Shown piece by piece: positions 49,701 to 64,000 of a DNA stretch of 64,000 bases (the stretch's first letter is position 1; every line of letters begins with the position of its first letter). The notes under the pieces are model-generated. The model was given only the letters and a program-made list of their open reading frames with translations. It did not search any database and had not been told where the DNA came from. The translations under genes were made by a program, and so were the position numbers. The DNA comes from Anseranas semipalmata (taxonomy: Eukaryota; Chordata; Aves; Anseriformes; Anseranatidae), in contig VXAA01003997.1 of the NCBI GenBank assembly GCA_013399115.1, forward strand, positions 234,536-298,535. Reading direction: 5' to 3'.

Positions 49701-52700
49701 GGCAGGGTCAGTGTGACCCCATTTTAACACACTGTTTGCAATTCCACAGGCAGAGTCTGTGGCTTCCTCGCCCCAGTTCTGTGATTCCAACCTCTACGTG
49801 TGGAACGTCACGGGAGATGGGCTCCTGCACAAAGTGGAAGGGGTGAAGCTAAAAACCCGGCCAGCACAGTGTACAGATTTTGTCAGTATTAAAAAGCAAC
49901 TTGACCTCCTGGAAAAAATGAAAGTCACCCACTACAGATTTGCACTTGACTGGTCACTAATTTTACCCAATGGAGACTTGTCAGTGATCAACAGACAAGT
50001 GCTGAGGTATTACAGGTGTGTGATTAGCGAAGTACTGAAACTCAACGTCCAGTCTATGGTCACCCTCTATTACCCAACGCACGCCTACCTGGGCCTGCCG
50101 GCTCCTTTGCTGCAGACGGGAGGGTGGCTGAACCACTCTACGGCCTACGCTTTTCAAGACTACGCAGCTTTATGTTTTCGGGAACTGGGTGATTTGGTTA
50201 AGCTTTGGATTACGATAAATGAGCCTAACCGACTCAGCGATGTCTACAATAGGAGCAGCAGCGATACATACCGGGCAGCACACAATTTATTAATAGCGCA
50301 TGCCATGGCCTGGAAAATATACGATGAGCAGTACCGGTCCTTCCAGTACGGCAAAGTGTCCCTGTCCCTGCACTCGGACTGGGCCGAGCCTGCCAACCCC
50401 TACTTCGAATCCCACGCAAAGGCTGCCAACAGATTCCTTCAGTTTGAAATAGGCTGGTTTGCCGACCCCATATTTAAGACCGGGGACTATCCTGCTACGA
50501 TGAGGGAGTACATTCGCGTTAAAAACAGAAAAGGCCTCTCGCACTCCTCACTGCCGTCTTTCACGAGCGAGGAAAAGAAGCTCGTTAAAGGTGCAGCTGA
50601 CTTCTACGCGCTGAATCATTTCACCACGCGATTTGTGATTCACGAACCCCAGAACGGGAGCCAGTATGAGTTTGACCGCGACATCCAGTTTCTGCAGGAC
50701 ATCACCTGCCTGAGCTCCCCTTCCCGTCTGGCAGTGGTGCCCTGGGGAGTGCGCAAGGTTCTGAAGTGGATTAAAAAAACCTATGGTGACATAGATATTT
50801 ATATCACAGCAAATGGAATAGATGACCAGTCCTTAGACAATGATGAACTTCGGAATTATTACTTAGGAAAATACGTACAAGAGGTTTTAAAAGGTGAGTA
50901 TATGTTACATGCAAGTTCCTCAGAGCCGTTTTCATGGCACAGACCCAGGCACCCAAGCCTTGCCCCAGGCTGAGCAAGCAGCTCTGGTTGAGATGAGGGA
51001 AGGGGCCTGCATCAACAGAGTAGCTAATCGCAGAAGTTAATAGGAGATGGCATTTCAAACCAATAAATACCAGGAGACTACTCTAATTTCTGCTCTACAA
51101 AGAAAGGCAGGAGCCTCCTTGCTTGCTTGCTGATCTAGAGTCATTGGACAGTAAAGCAGAAGCAAGCTCAAGGAGACCTGGAAGGAGATACAGAGGAAAG
51201 ATGGCAGGTCATCAGATTTTAAGGAGCTGCTGTTGAAGGTAGAGTTCTAGTTCCTGCTCCACTACTTGCTCTTTGCTCTGCACCTACAGAAATCTAGTTC
51301 TTCACTTTAGAGAAAATTTAATAAACAGTTGTGGAGGTAGAGAACAAAACCCAAGACTCTTTCTTTGTCCAAGGCAATGATCTTCAGCAACAGCTTATTG
51401 TATGAGAGGGATGCCATGGAGGCCTCATCCCTCCCATCCCTTATCCTGCAACCAGACATTAACAGGGAGCAGTGAGCTCTGTGCATCTTTTCATGAGAAA
51501 TGTAGCAGCACTCAGCTGTTTGGCTGGGACCAAGGCAGCTGTGAAAAGTTACCTGAAAGGCAGTGGTACCTGAGCCATACACCCAAAATAAGACTTGCAA
51601 TACATCACTGCATTATTTCCTACTGGCAGTCACTGGAGACTTCTCTCCTCAGGACATTGGGTGTCCTGCTGAGGCACCTGTCCCCAAACATAGCCTGTGT
51701 ACCCTGGCTCTCTAGAAGATAGCTACATAAAAAATGAGGCAGGTCTTACTCATGGCTAAACATGGCTTCAGATTACTTCTGGACACTAACAATATTTCCC
51801 CTCCAGTGCTTAGCTCTTTCCAAATTACTACAGGACTAATGAGTATTCGCTGATTTACTTTTCGTGCTGACTTCACATTACAAACCAAGAGGACAATAAG
51901 TTATTCTGCTGTTACCCAAAGGAAAAGGTCATTTAAAGGACACTAATTATAGTATTCCCATTTCAGTTTTCAGATAGCATGATACTTCAGCGTACTCATA
52001 GAAAGGTCTCCCCAATTTACAATGTTCTTGCTGAGTCTGGCTCACATCCTCAATTATGCTCTCTGCTTACATATGAATTTTGGAGAGACGTTTACTCACC
52101 AAGGACTGTTAGTTATGATTTCATTAAAGTATTTTCACCCAGCGCTTGCGTGCAGCAGAATAACAGTCATGTACATTGAGGGGCTGAGCAGCTGGGTCTG
52201 GAATAAGGCAGGAATTTCCTGAATGCTTCTCTCAGGACCCAGATGAGCAGCCGCTGCCTGTGGGTCACTGCAGGTGGGTTCAGCAAAGAGCAGGTTCTAG
52301 CATTTGCCAGGAAAGCAAGCTCCCAACTCTAAACCAGTTCAAACCTGCAGTCTAAAAGGAGAACAGGTCGGAAGGGCTTCCATCTCCTTCGCTCTGCCTG
52401 CAGGAGGAGCTGGCATCCTATTGCCTTATTAAGGCAGCAGCTCTCGTCTCCCCACCGACCTTAGAAACGAGAAGCTGGGAATATTCAAGTTTACACACAT
52501 GCGAGATAACACCACATATGGGAGAACTGAGGGCAGTGAACTTCAGCTCCCCCTCATCTACCTCCTCTTCTCAAGAAAGGTATCAACTGAATTTTAAGAT
52601 CACTTCCATTTCACGCCCTGGCAAGATATAGGGAAACAGAAAAGCAGCAGCACGCAGAGGCAGGTTGTTTCTCCTCAGTTACATCTCTGAACGACAGGCA

Positions 52701-53443
52701 TGGTCCCACTGCCCAACTCAATGCAGGGGGTGGGAGGGAGGCTGGCAAGCACTCACTGAAACCTTCCAAAGTGTCATTTATAAATGCAGGCATTCAAAGA
52801 TACAGGCTAAGTATCTTCATAAATCCACCTTTCACAGAGTAGGTCCAGAAAATTCCCAAATTCTAATTTTTTTTTTTTGGAACAATTGTACATTGTTTAT
52901 AATTAAGAAAGTTGAAGCTGAGCATTATTAGAAGCAGTAAGTAAATATTTTATGATGCAGTTATGCTTTTTCAACTGATAGATTAATCATTTGAAAAGTT
53001 AACTCATTACCAGAAAGTTTGCAAGTCATATGAGTTTTTATTAACAACATTCATTTCTCTTTTTTCTTCCCCCCTTCCCAGCATACTACATTGATAAAGT
53101 CAAGATTAGAGGCTACTATGCATTTAAGCTGACTGAAGAAAAATCTAAGCCCAGATTTGGATTCTTCACTTCTGATTCAAAAGGAAAACCTTCAATAAAA
53201 TTTTACAACAACCTGATAAGTAATAATGGCTTTCCTGCCGACTATTCAGTCTGTGATCCATCCAACAAAGAAAAGCAGTGTAGCTTCTGTTTGTTTATTT
53301 CTCAGAAGAAGCCATTAATATTCTTTGCCTGCTGTCTTTTCTCTACTCTTATCTTGCTTTTAACAATTATCATTTTTCACAAAAGAAAAAGAAGAAAACG
53401 TCTTAAGGTAAAGAACATCCAACGCATCTGTGTGTCACTTTAA
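37026..53443 (+). CDS. KLB: Beta-klotho, FGF19/FGF21 co-receptor (complete, 5 exons)
   Basis: Exons 37026-37763, 46160-46667, 48411-48679, 49750-50893 and 53082-53443 give 3021 nt and 1006 residues (human 1044). Order: signal peptide (about 1-26, hydrophobic [15 protein letters not shown]), glycosyl-hydrolase-1-like domain KL1 (about 45-475), domain KL2 (about 510-930), one transmembrane helix (about 964-986) and a short basic tail. Each domain lacks one catalytic Glu. KL1 has Asn212 (TIHNP) for the acid/base but keeps Glu386 (IAENG). KL2 keeps Glu663 (TINEP) but has Ala859 (ITANG) for the nucleophile. The protein is therefore a pseudoglycosidase that binds the FGF19/FGF21 C-terminal tail and pairs with FGFR1c/FGFR4 at the cell surface. 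The start is the ATG equivalent to human Met30; the upstream ATG is out of frame. N-glycosylation sequons are present (for example NRS, NLS, NVT, NHS). Confidence 0.96.
43588..43705 (+). repeat. Ancient MIR/CORE-SINE-like repeat, degraded
   Basis: The sequence TTTAGAGAACACCCTTCATC, then GAACGCTAAACTGCTTTATG, followed by GGTGCTATTGCC and CTACATCTGTAAA resembles the old amniote pattern in which an AGCRCCTTTCATC element is followed by CTCAAAGCRCTTTACA and CCATTTTACAGATG. Recognised by pattern memory only; heavily mutated. Confidence 0.45.
45631..45676 (+). repeat. 17-bp minisatellite, about 2.7 copies
   Basis: The unit ATAGCACAGACCAATCA is repeated without mismatch, with the third copy partial. 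Lies in KLB intron 1, about 480 bases before exon 2. Confidence 0.9.
46160..46667 (+). CDS. KLB: KLB exon 2: KL1 middle, retained nucleophile Glu
   Basis: 508 nt, phase 0 in and phase 1 out, acceptor TCTTATTAG. It contains [49 protein letters not shown] and [12 protein letters not shown] (nucleophile Glu386). Confidence 0.97.
46668..48410 (+). other. KLB: KLB intron 2
   Basis: 1.7 kb. It contains the MIR-like repeat near its start, a direct repeat TTTTAAAGATCAT (about 46701-46728) and an A20 run (48152-48171). No gene seen. Confidence 0.85.
46812..46900 (+). repeat. Ancient MIR-like amniote repeat, degraded
   Basis: ATGGATCAGGATCCACTGGT, GCTAGGTGTTGTACAAACAG, then TAGTCCCTGTCCTAGAAAGC. It matches the common sauropsid repeat pattern with GTGCTAGGCRCTGTACAAACA and GTCCCTGCCCCAAAGAGCTTACA. 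It lies 145 bases after KLB exon 2. Confidence 0.5.
48411..48679 (+). CDS. KLB: KLB exon 3: end of KL1
   Basis: 269 nt, phase 1 in and phase 0 out, acceptor TTCTCTTATGCAG, donor GTAAGA. It contains [40 protein letters not shown] and the KL1-KL2 linker [13 protein letters not shown]. Confidence 0.97.
48680..49749 (+). other. KLB: KLB intron 3
   Basis: 1.07 kb with no recognised element. An open frame reads through the acceptor into exon 4 but shows no conservation before 49750. Confidence 0.85.
49750..50893 (+). CDS. KLB: KLB exon 4: KL2 domain
   Basis: 1144 nt, phase 0 in and phase 1 out, donor GTGAGT. It contains [52 protein letters not shown] (Glu663), [25 protein letters not shown] and [14 protein letters not shown] (Ala859 at the nucleophile place). 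This exon is GC-richer than its flanks. Confidence 0.97.
50894..53081 (+). other. KLB: KLB intron 4
   Basis: 2.2 kb, somewhat GC-richer than other introns. No recognised repeat or coding sequence. It ends in a strong polypyrimidine tract before exon 5. Confidence 0.85.
53082..53443 (+). CDS. KLB: KLB exon 5: end of KL2, transmembrane helix, tail
   Basis: 362 nt, phase 1 in, acceptor CCCCCCTTCCCAG. It contains [20 protein letters not shown], a Cys-containing juxtamembrane segment, a hydrophobic span starting [19 protein letters not shown] and a basic stop-transfer KRKRRKRLK. The tail ends [12 protein letters not shown] at 53441-53443. Confidence 0.96.
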
Positions 53444-53915
53444 AAAGGGGGCACAAGCCCACTTTCAACAAGATTCATCACTGTGTGCATTCTATAGAGG
53501 ACCATACAGAATAGACAATTGCAGAAAAGCACTACATGAGTCACTCCAGTTATAGACACCAAGCATTTCATTTGGAAACAGAAGGTAATTGTATGCACAG
53601 GAAGAAGAGCTACGATGACATTTGTTTCTGGCAAAATTACTTTTTCCATCTTCTGTACATAGAAGATAAATTCATCTATTAAAAAAAAAAAAAAGGAAGA
53701 AGAAGAAAATTTTATGACTCTCCTGTGCCTTGGAATAACCTTATAAACAGTTTGACTTGAAAAGAGATATTAAGCTGTGAGAACTGATACGCACTTTTAT
53801 ATGAACCTCTTTGGACCAAAACTTCCTGTGATGTATATTCATGTTGTGAATGTTGTTGAACATGAAACTGCAGTTGTTAAGGTTTATAAATAAAAGTGTT
53901 ACTAAAGTCCACAAG
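53444..53915 (+). terminator. KLB: KLB 3' UTR with AATAAA polyadenylation signal
   Basis: AATAAA at 53889-53894, 446 bases after the stop, in TTTATAAATAAAAGTG. It is the first canonical signal after the stop codon. Cleavage would be about 15-25 bases further on. A longer 3' UTR is possible. Confidence 0.65.
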
Positions 53916-53929
53916 CTTTCAAGTAAGTA

Positions 53930-56900
53930 CAACACCAAGAAAGAAATGTGCTGGGCCAGCTTCTGAGGATACCTCTAAAAGAACAAATCCAGGTTAACTC
54001 CATTATCGACCAACATACCTGTATCTCATATATTAGACAAAGTAGAGTTCAGATTTTAACATTTTAAGCAAATGTAGCTGGACCCACAGGAGACAAGTCA
54101 TAATTATATGTAATCATTATCTTTCCTCTCTAAAATGGGGCAGCCATAAACTTTTTTACTAGCAGAGAACAACAAAATAAGTGGTAACTATTAATCTACT
54201 CAAGCATAATTACTATAATTCTAAACTGCACTGTGATAGTACATCAAATATATTTTTGATAGAAAATCAAATATATATTATCATCCTAGCTCTGGTAAAG
54301 TGCCAGTGCAAACCATGCGTGGCATAAATCCCATGAGATGAGTTTATTATTTTGAAGCATTTATTCCATTAAGAATTGCATGCAATCTTTTCTATGAAAA
54401 TGACATTTTCCCAGGCTTCTGCCAAAACACTTTTCTTTGCACTAGGTTTTCTGCAAAGGCCTTGTTTCACAAATTAAGTAGTATTCAGAGATGCTATTCT
54501 TCCAAAAATATTTCTAACAACAGCTTTATTTTGTTGTATTCAGACTGAGATGTATGCTTTTTCTCTGCTTTGTTCATTTTTGGGTAACTTGCAAGTCTGG
54601 GTTATTTTGTGAGTACATAGTTAGCAATGACCAAGGGATTCCCTTGCATTTACAGGAGAGGATACCTTGACTGGTAAAAGCTCTCCAGCACGACAATGCT
54701 AGATTGTAAGTAATGCCTCCATATTGATTTGAGTTACATAAAGATAAGTCCATAGGAGAAGCCAGCCTAAAGCCAGCACTTCAGCTGTAGAGGCAAAGTG
54801 GACAGTTTGAAGCTCCTCTTCCCAGTCCCCCAGGTACTTTCCAACCAGCTGTCATAGCTGCTCATTTCCGTAAATCATGGTAAGATGATGCTTGGATTAG
54901 CAATGAGTGCAATAGGAGCAGATCTCGAGAGTGAAAGAGTGCTGAAGACAAAACTCCTCTGAGTGTTGAGAGGGTTTGCTTCAGTCAAGCTCTAGCCTGG
55001 CCCTGGGAACACTGGACTGGCGGACAGAGCTCATCACGGGAACTCCTACACCACATCTGCCAGTTTAGCATCAGCCAAAAGCAATTCAGTTCGTGTGCTG
55101 CAAAACTGCTCCAGAGTTTGAACCAAAGTACAGTTACTGGGGGCAATCAGGGCACTTATTATAAATACATATTCCTGTTCCAAATTAAAACACTGGTGAT
55201 AGATGCACCCTAAACAGTTTTAATCCGAAGGCATGACTAGATATACTGAGAGACAATGGCTGAAACTGAACACACAGTATGTAGTGTGCGAACACACATT
55301 CTGAGTAATAAACTCAGAATTCAGAAAATAATCACTAATAATTAAGATGCATTTATTTACAAGGTATCTGAGGGGTTAGTTGTGCAAGTGAAAAAATGGA
55401 AGACCCAATAAGCATATACGCCTTCACTTGCAATGACTCCAAGAAGTAGTCAGCCACCATCCAGGATAGGGACAGCCTACTGAATGAGATGAGCAGGTGA
55501 ATGACAGAGGGATATATCTACTTCAGCAGCAGAAACAATTTAATAAATGAGAGAAGGATGACAAGGTCCGTCCATACTCAAACACTTTCTCCCACCACAG
55601 CCCCGCAGCCACGGAATTGAACTGACCGTTTTTACTTCTTCTGTTGTCTGAGCAAATGCTGCAGTTCAGCACACAGCGAACGCACAGTTCAGCTTCCAGA
55701 ACCCAACTGCTTAGACAGCTGCGCGCAGCTGGCACAGCAGCTATTGCTGCCCCAGTTTAAAAGGATTACATGCCAAAATTTAACATTGTACATCTCAGAC
55801 TAGCAAATTGCCTTCCCTCAGTGCTGTGGGGTTTCATTACACCTGTTTAACCCAAGCGTTTTCTTTACCTGGTCAAAGCTCCTCTTTCAAGTCCACCTTA
55901 CTTCAATATTTTAATTTCCAGAAGAATGTTCCTTATTTAAGCTGGTTAGAAGCCTCACGAATGATGTAGAATTATGTTGAGGAGGAGGAAACCCCTAAGT
56001 GCACAGGGGGTGCACAGGAAAGGAAAGAAAAAGTGTTTGAGATGCTACAATTAGTGATTAGACACTTTGAAAAAAAATCAAGGAAAAATGTTTCAATTAT
56101 TAAAAAGCCAACCTGGTATTTTCATCTCTAGACATCTTCCTTAAAAAAAAAAATCTTTATCTTTACCTATGCATTACCAAAAGTTCTGGTCTCAATACAT
56201 AAATAAGTGGCCTCCAATGGCCTAGAGAGGACAATGGAATAAGGGATGTTAAAGTATGGGATATAATCACCCTATGTAGCTTCCCTAGGTTAGATTCTCT
56301 TCAATCTATTCAGTTCCTTTTGAATTCTCTCATAACCTAGCAAGAATTTTAAGCTGTTGAGCACAAAACAATACTGAAGTCATGTTACAATTTTATTTAT
56401 CTGTCCTTTAGGCTGAGTTTCATGCTATTGCTACATTAAATGCAATCTACCAGCCTAGGCATAATGGACTTCAAGGATAAATGAACCTTGTATTTACTTC
56501 TTTTTTTTTTTTTAATTTTTCAGGGACCAAACCCAGAGGTTTCGTTAGTTTGATTTTGGTAATCTCAAAACAAGCCCCCATTTTTTTTCCCCATGAAATG
56601 TACAATCACTTAAATTCACAGTAGCCAGCCTTTTCAATCATCACATCAATGCATTCACAATGTGTGTGCAGATCATACTTGGCCGGGCAGTGTAACATAC
56701 CCAGAGAGCTCTACATATGTACTCACACAGCATGTAACTGGCTTCCAACTCTTTGTTCTAACTTTCCATCCACATTTTGTTATGCTATAGAGTGGAGAAG
56801 TTCCAGAGCAATGCATCACTACCAGCTTCTACAGCTGAACTCTTTTTTCCTCTCCCCAAAATACCTGACTTCCAGCAAACTGTTGACCATGCTTAGCCCT

Positions 56901-58494
56901 GTAACAGGACTGATGCACAGCACTAAAGAAGCTAGAGCCATAGCATGGAGGGCAGGGGGGCAGAAGATAAAAATAAAAGCAAAAAGAGCAATCAACTGAA
57001 TTCCAACCACCTTTCTCCATTTTACAACCTTCTTTCCCTGTGGCAAATATCATGTCCAAGATGCACCGAAACCCCCGTGTTTCCACTAGAAGCGACATCC
57101 TTACCCATCCGGAGCACTCACCACTTCCAGCTGCTAGCTCCGAAGTTGGTACATCCACAGGACTGCCACAGGCACCAAATACACACCCAGACATCAAATA
57201 ACTATGGCAGCTAAGTATTATGGCTCTCAGGCACCACCTACTAGAAACTTCTCACGTCCTTGAGCTAGCACACGCACAGCTGACTGAACCCCAACTCCCA
57301 CTGCCTGATCGATCCTCGAGTCTCAGTTCACAAAAGCACACGACTATTCCTCCAGTGTATTTCAAGTACTGGCCGCCACAGAAGGTTCATTTATTCAAAA
57401 GGTAAGTATCAGATCAGAATCACTGATCATTTTACTATTTTGCACAATAAAAACATTCTACCTGTGCAGCAAATGGCACAGTTATTAGAGGTGCACACAT
57501 CCTTCCATTAGCTAAAGACACAAACTATCACTCAAAGCAACCCAGGACAAAAGTCCTCTTGAATTCTGTTCTCATTGTACAAACCAACAGGGAATTCTGG
57601 GACTGATTTATAGTGGGAAAACTTGAACAGTACAGGAAGGCCACGTACAACTCCCATGCCTGCAAAGCTTATGATCACTTCTTTGCTGGGCTCAGGGACA
57701 CTGGTACTGCATGCCCACATGAACCAAGAGCTGAATCACCCAAGTGCTTTGAGTGCTTTTCTGATTTTCTTTTGCATGCATTGATGTTTTCTTCAGTATT
57801 AAGCTTTAGCTACTTGTTGCCAAGTACACTTTTGCATTATTCCAGTATTTTCTGACTTTTCAAAATTGAACAACTCACAATGTGGATTTTACTATAGTAT
57901 AGAAATACTATAGAATGATGTTACATGGTAAAATAGCAACCAAGAAAAAAACAGAGCTGTAATCTGCAGATGACACAGCAGTTTCAGTAAGTGATTTGTA
58001 TCTGACTTCTAAGATAGAGTTTTCGGTTTCCTTAATTCAAGAGTCCTGTTTTCAGACTTACTCTTGTATCTCTGCACCCAGGTTACACAGCCTTGTAAAT
58101 TGGGTTTTATCAAACACATATTGTTTTCAACATATTTCAGATTTGGAATTCTCCTCCACAAACTGTACATGGAAATTTGTTTTTGTCATCACTGGTTTGA
58201 GGTTTTGATATAGCATGAAAGAACACTGATTTCATTTCTGTGAAAACAATGCTTTTGCCATTTCTTAACACTCTGGTTTAAAACTACCACTTTGTGGCTT
58301 TTTGTGGCATTAGGATTCCAATCCATCAGACCATTCAGTCTGAATGTTCTCAGAGACCAAAAAGCAACACTACACACATTAAGACTGCAAACATTACACA
58401 GCGCTAAACTATTTTTCATCACCCTGTGATAACCTGCTTCTCCAGAAGATCTTGAACAGGTTCACACCATCACCATTTAGTTCATAAAAGAAGA
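53930..58494. other. Intergenic region between converging KLB and RPL9
   Basis: 4.6 kb, AT-rich. Reading frames are short and without family resemblance. No CR1 fragment, CpG island or RNA gene recognised. Confidence 0.75.
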
Positions 58495-58620
58495 GGCCAG
58501 GATATGAAATATGTTTTATTTTATTAAACTTCTCATCCTGTTCAGTTTTTGTATCAGATGCTCCAATCCAGTACTTGCCGATATGCTGCCTAATGGGGGT
58601 TTGTTTCAGGACCTAGACAA
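58495..58620 (-). other. RPL9: Probable RPL9 terminal 3' UTR exon
   Basis: On the minus strand a good acceptor (CTTTTTATTTACAG) at 58621-58634 is followed by about 100 bases and then two overlapping AATAAA signals. A GT-rich stretch (GGTGATGGTGTG) follows at about 58465-58480. No AATAAA or ATTAAA was found between the RPL9 stop at 59816 and this exon, so the transcript probably splices here. The donor would be GA|GTAAAA, overlapping the stop codon at 59816-59821. Confidence 0.6.
58515..58525 (-). terminator. RPL9: Overlapping AATAAA polyadenylation signals, RPL9
   Basis: TTTATTTTATT on the plus strand gives two AATAAA hexamers on the minus strand (58515-58520 and 58520-58525), with a GT-rich element about 40 bases downstream. 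Confidence 0.7.
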
Positions 58621-59815
58621 CTGTAAATAAAAAGTTAAAGAGCTTTTAGAAAGGCTTTAGCACTGCAAACGAGAAATTCAAAGTTTATGGACATATAACA
58701 CGTTAATTTATCTTGTACTTTTAAGGCAAGACAAAAAACAGCTCAAAAATTTGCTTATCTTTATGCAGAAAAGATTACTCATTGTCAAGTAATCTTTAGT
58801 AAAGGCTCAAAATTGTTTAGCAACAAGGGAACAAATCATTCTGTCTCTCAAGGAACTCTGAACAGCATTAAAAATCATTTTTTCAGTAGCCTGTAAGTGC
58901 CTGGTGTCTGGCTGCTGATAAAAAAAATTTTTTTTATGAAACTCACTTCATTAGAATCTTTTGTCTGAAGCTTAGGTTTAGAAGTAACACAACATTTAGT
59001 TTAAATGCAACTCAGCCTGACTCACCCTGCACAAGTAGTATTTTGTACCATGTATGGAACTATATATAGCTGAAATACATCGAATTCCTCTAGCAGTTAA
59101 AATTCTTAAATTAACCCTAAATCCTTGAACAAAACTTCAGAAACAAATGTACATACACAATGTTAAATAGCTGCCATTGTTAAACTTACCTTTGTTTACA
59201 AGCATTTGCACAAACTACACAGAAGACCCTTACATATAAATTAAGTGCTATTCTTTTTTGTTTTGTTTTAAAGTGAAGTCAGTGTCCAACCAGAAGGAAC
59301 TTTAGTCTAAGAAAGTCTTCTCTGTAAATAGCTGGAAACTGGTCTTTCATCCCAGGTCAGTTGGTTTTCAATTCCCAATTGTCACCATAACTAGCATTCA
59401 CAGCACAGAAATACAGCACTTGAGTTAGATGTTTATCCCTACAGTAGTGTAAAACCAGGTTATTAAGTTAAGATGCAAAGTTGCTGTCAAGAAAACTAGT
59501 AGAAGTTTTATGATATGAAGAAGCCTTATACCACTGCATCCCTTTAGGGAACATGGTTAACCACTGCCTTGGTCAAATAGACAAGTCTTGTCAAGTCCCC
59601 CATTCAAGTAACCATCTCTCAACGTTTGCTTCTCAAGCACACTGTCTCACATCCTTATTGTTCCCAGCTCCTACATTCTGTAAGTCAGACTTTAAAATGA
59701 AAGCTAAGGTGCCAGCCTTGTCCTCAGAAAAAAATTAACTGACCTGATGAACACACCATATTAATGTACAAAATAACAGCAATCTGCATAAGATGACACC
59801 AACCTATTAAGAGTT

Positions 59816-63567
<3,752 letters not shown>

Positions 63568-63579
63568 TCTGCAAACGAC

Positions 63580-64000
63580 AACCGACAGAAGCTGCAGGCC
63601 TGGAAGCCGAAGCCCCGTTTTGCGCCCTTTCCGCCCCTCCCTCGCCGTTCCCCCCCACACACACCCCGAAACCTACACCTACGGAGCGCCGAGAGGTGCT
63701 TCAACCCCTTCCGTGCCGCCACCGACACAAACACCGCTGCCCCCGCCCGGGCCCCAGCGAGGCGGCGGCGGCCTCCGCGCTCAGCTCCACTGCAGGCCCA
63801 GCACGGCGGCGGGGGGGAGAACTGGTCCCTAAAGGCCCCCCGGCTGTGCGGGGGGACACAGCCTCGGGAACGGCTTCGCCCGGTACCGCAGAGGCGCCGG
63901 GGCTTCATTTTGATGCTGGGGCACGAGGCAGCCAGCGAGCGGCTGTGGCCGGGCAGGAACGGCCCCCGGCACCAGGGCGTGCGGGGGGCACCCGGCTGGG
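63580..64000. promoter_or_regulatory. RPL9: CpG island: RPL9 promoter, probably shared with LIAS
   Basis: Sharp rise in GC and CpG from 63600 to the window end. On the minus strand a probable noncoding first exon CTCTCGGCGCTCCGTAG (about 63695-63679) ends at donor GTGTAG and begins with a pyrimidine tract like the 5' TOP element of ribosomal protein mRNAs. In other amniotes LIAS (lipoyl synthase) starts head-to-head with RPL9 just beyond this point. No LIAS coding sequence is visible before position 64000. Confidence 0.7.

Noticed and set aside
63911..64000. An ATG frame running off the right edge as the start of LIAS
   Set aside because: The translation (MLGHEAASERLWPG onward) does not resemble the LIAS N-terminus as I recall it, and any frame tends to stay open in such GC-rich DNA.

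Overview
This window is nuclear DNA from a sauropsid vertebrate, almost certainly a bird. Genes are split by GT-AG introns. The gene order RFC1 - KLB - RPL9 is the conserved amniote order (human 4p14). The only young-looking interspersed repeats are fragments of CR1, the main avian LINE. Repeat density is low and introns are compact. Four runs of N show that it is a draft assembly.

Layout. (1) 1-31.3 kb, minus strand: the 5' two thirds of RFC1, the large subunit of the replication factor C clamp loader. I can place 15 consecutive coding exons (729 codons), from the N-terminal PCNA-binding motif through the BRCT domain to Walker A and Walker B of the AAA+ domain. The remaining 3' exons lie beyond the left edge. 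A CpG island with a 217-base gap (30.5-31.3 kb) is the probable main promoter. An in-frame ATG exon with its own TATA/CACCC-like sequence at 25.9 kb may be an alternative first exon. (2) 31.3-37.0 kb: intergenic. (3) 37.0-53.9 kb, plus strand: complete KLB (beta-klotho), five exons and 1006 codons, with signal peptide, two glycosidase-like domains, one membrane span and a short tail. (4) 53.9-58.5 kb: convergent intergenic DNA. (5) 58.5-63.7 kb, minus strand: complete RPL9 (ribosomal protein uL6), 192 residues, probably with an extra terminal 3' UTR exon at 58.5 kb. (6) 63.6-64.0 kb: a CpG island that drives RPL9 and probably also LIAS, which lies just outside the window in other amniotes.

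The three genes are neighbours by conserved synteny and do not form a pathway. RFC1 loads PCNA on DNA, KLB is the cell-surface co-receptor for endocrine FGF19/FGF21 signalling, and RPL9 is part of the 60S ribosomal subunit.

I found no undescribed multi-gene system. The points most worth checking are these: the KLB N-terminus, where a mammal-like start is preserved one frame out of register upstream of the usable start; the possible second RFC1 promoter; the overlap of the RPL9 stop codon with a splice donor; and a premature-looking stop in the KLB cytoplasmic tail. Comparisons with human proteins are from memory, not from alignments.
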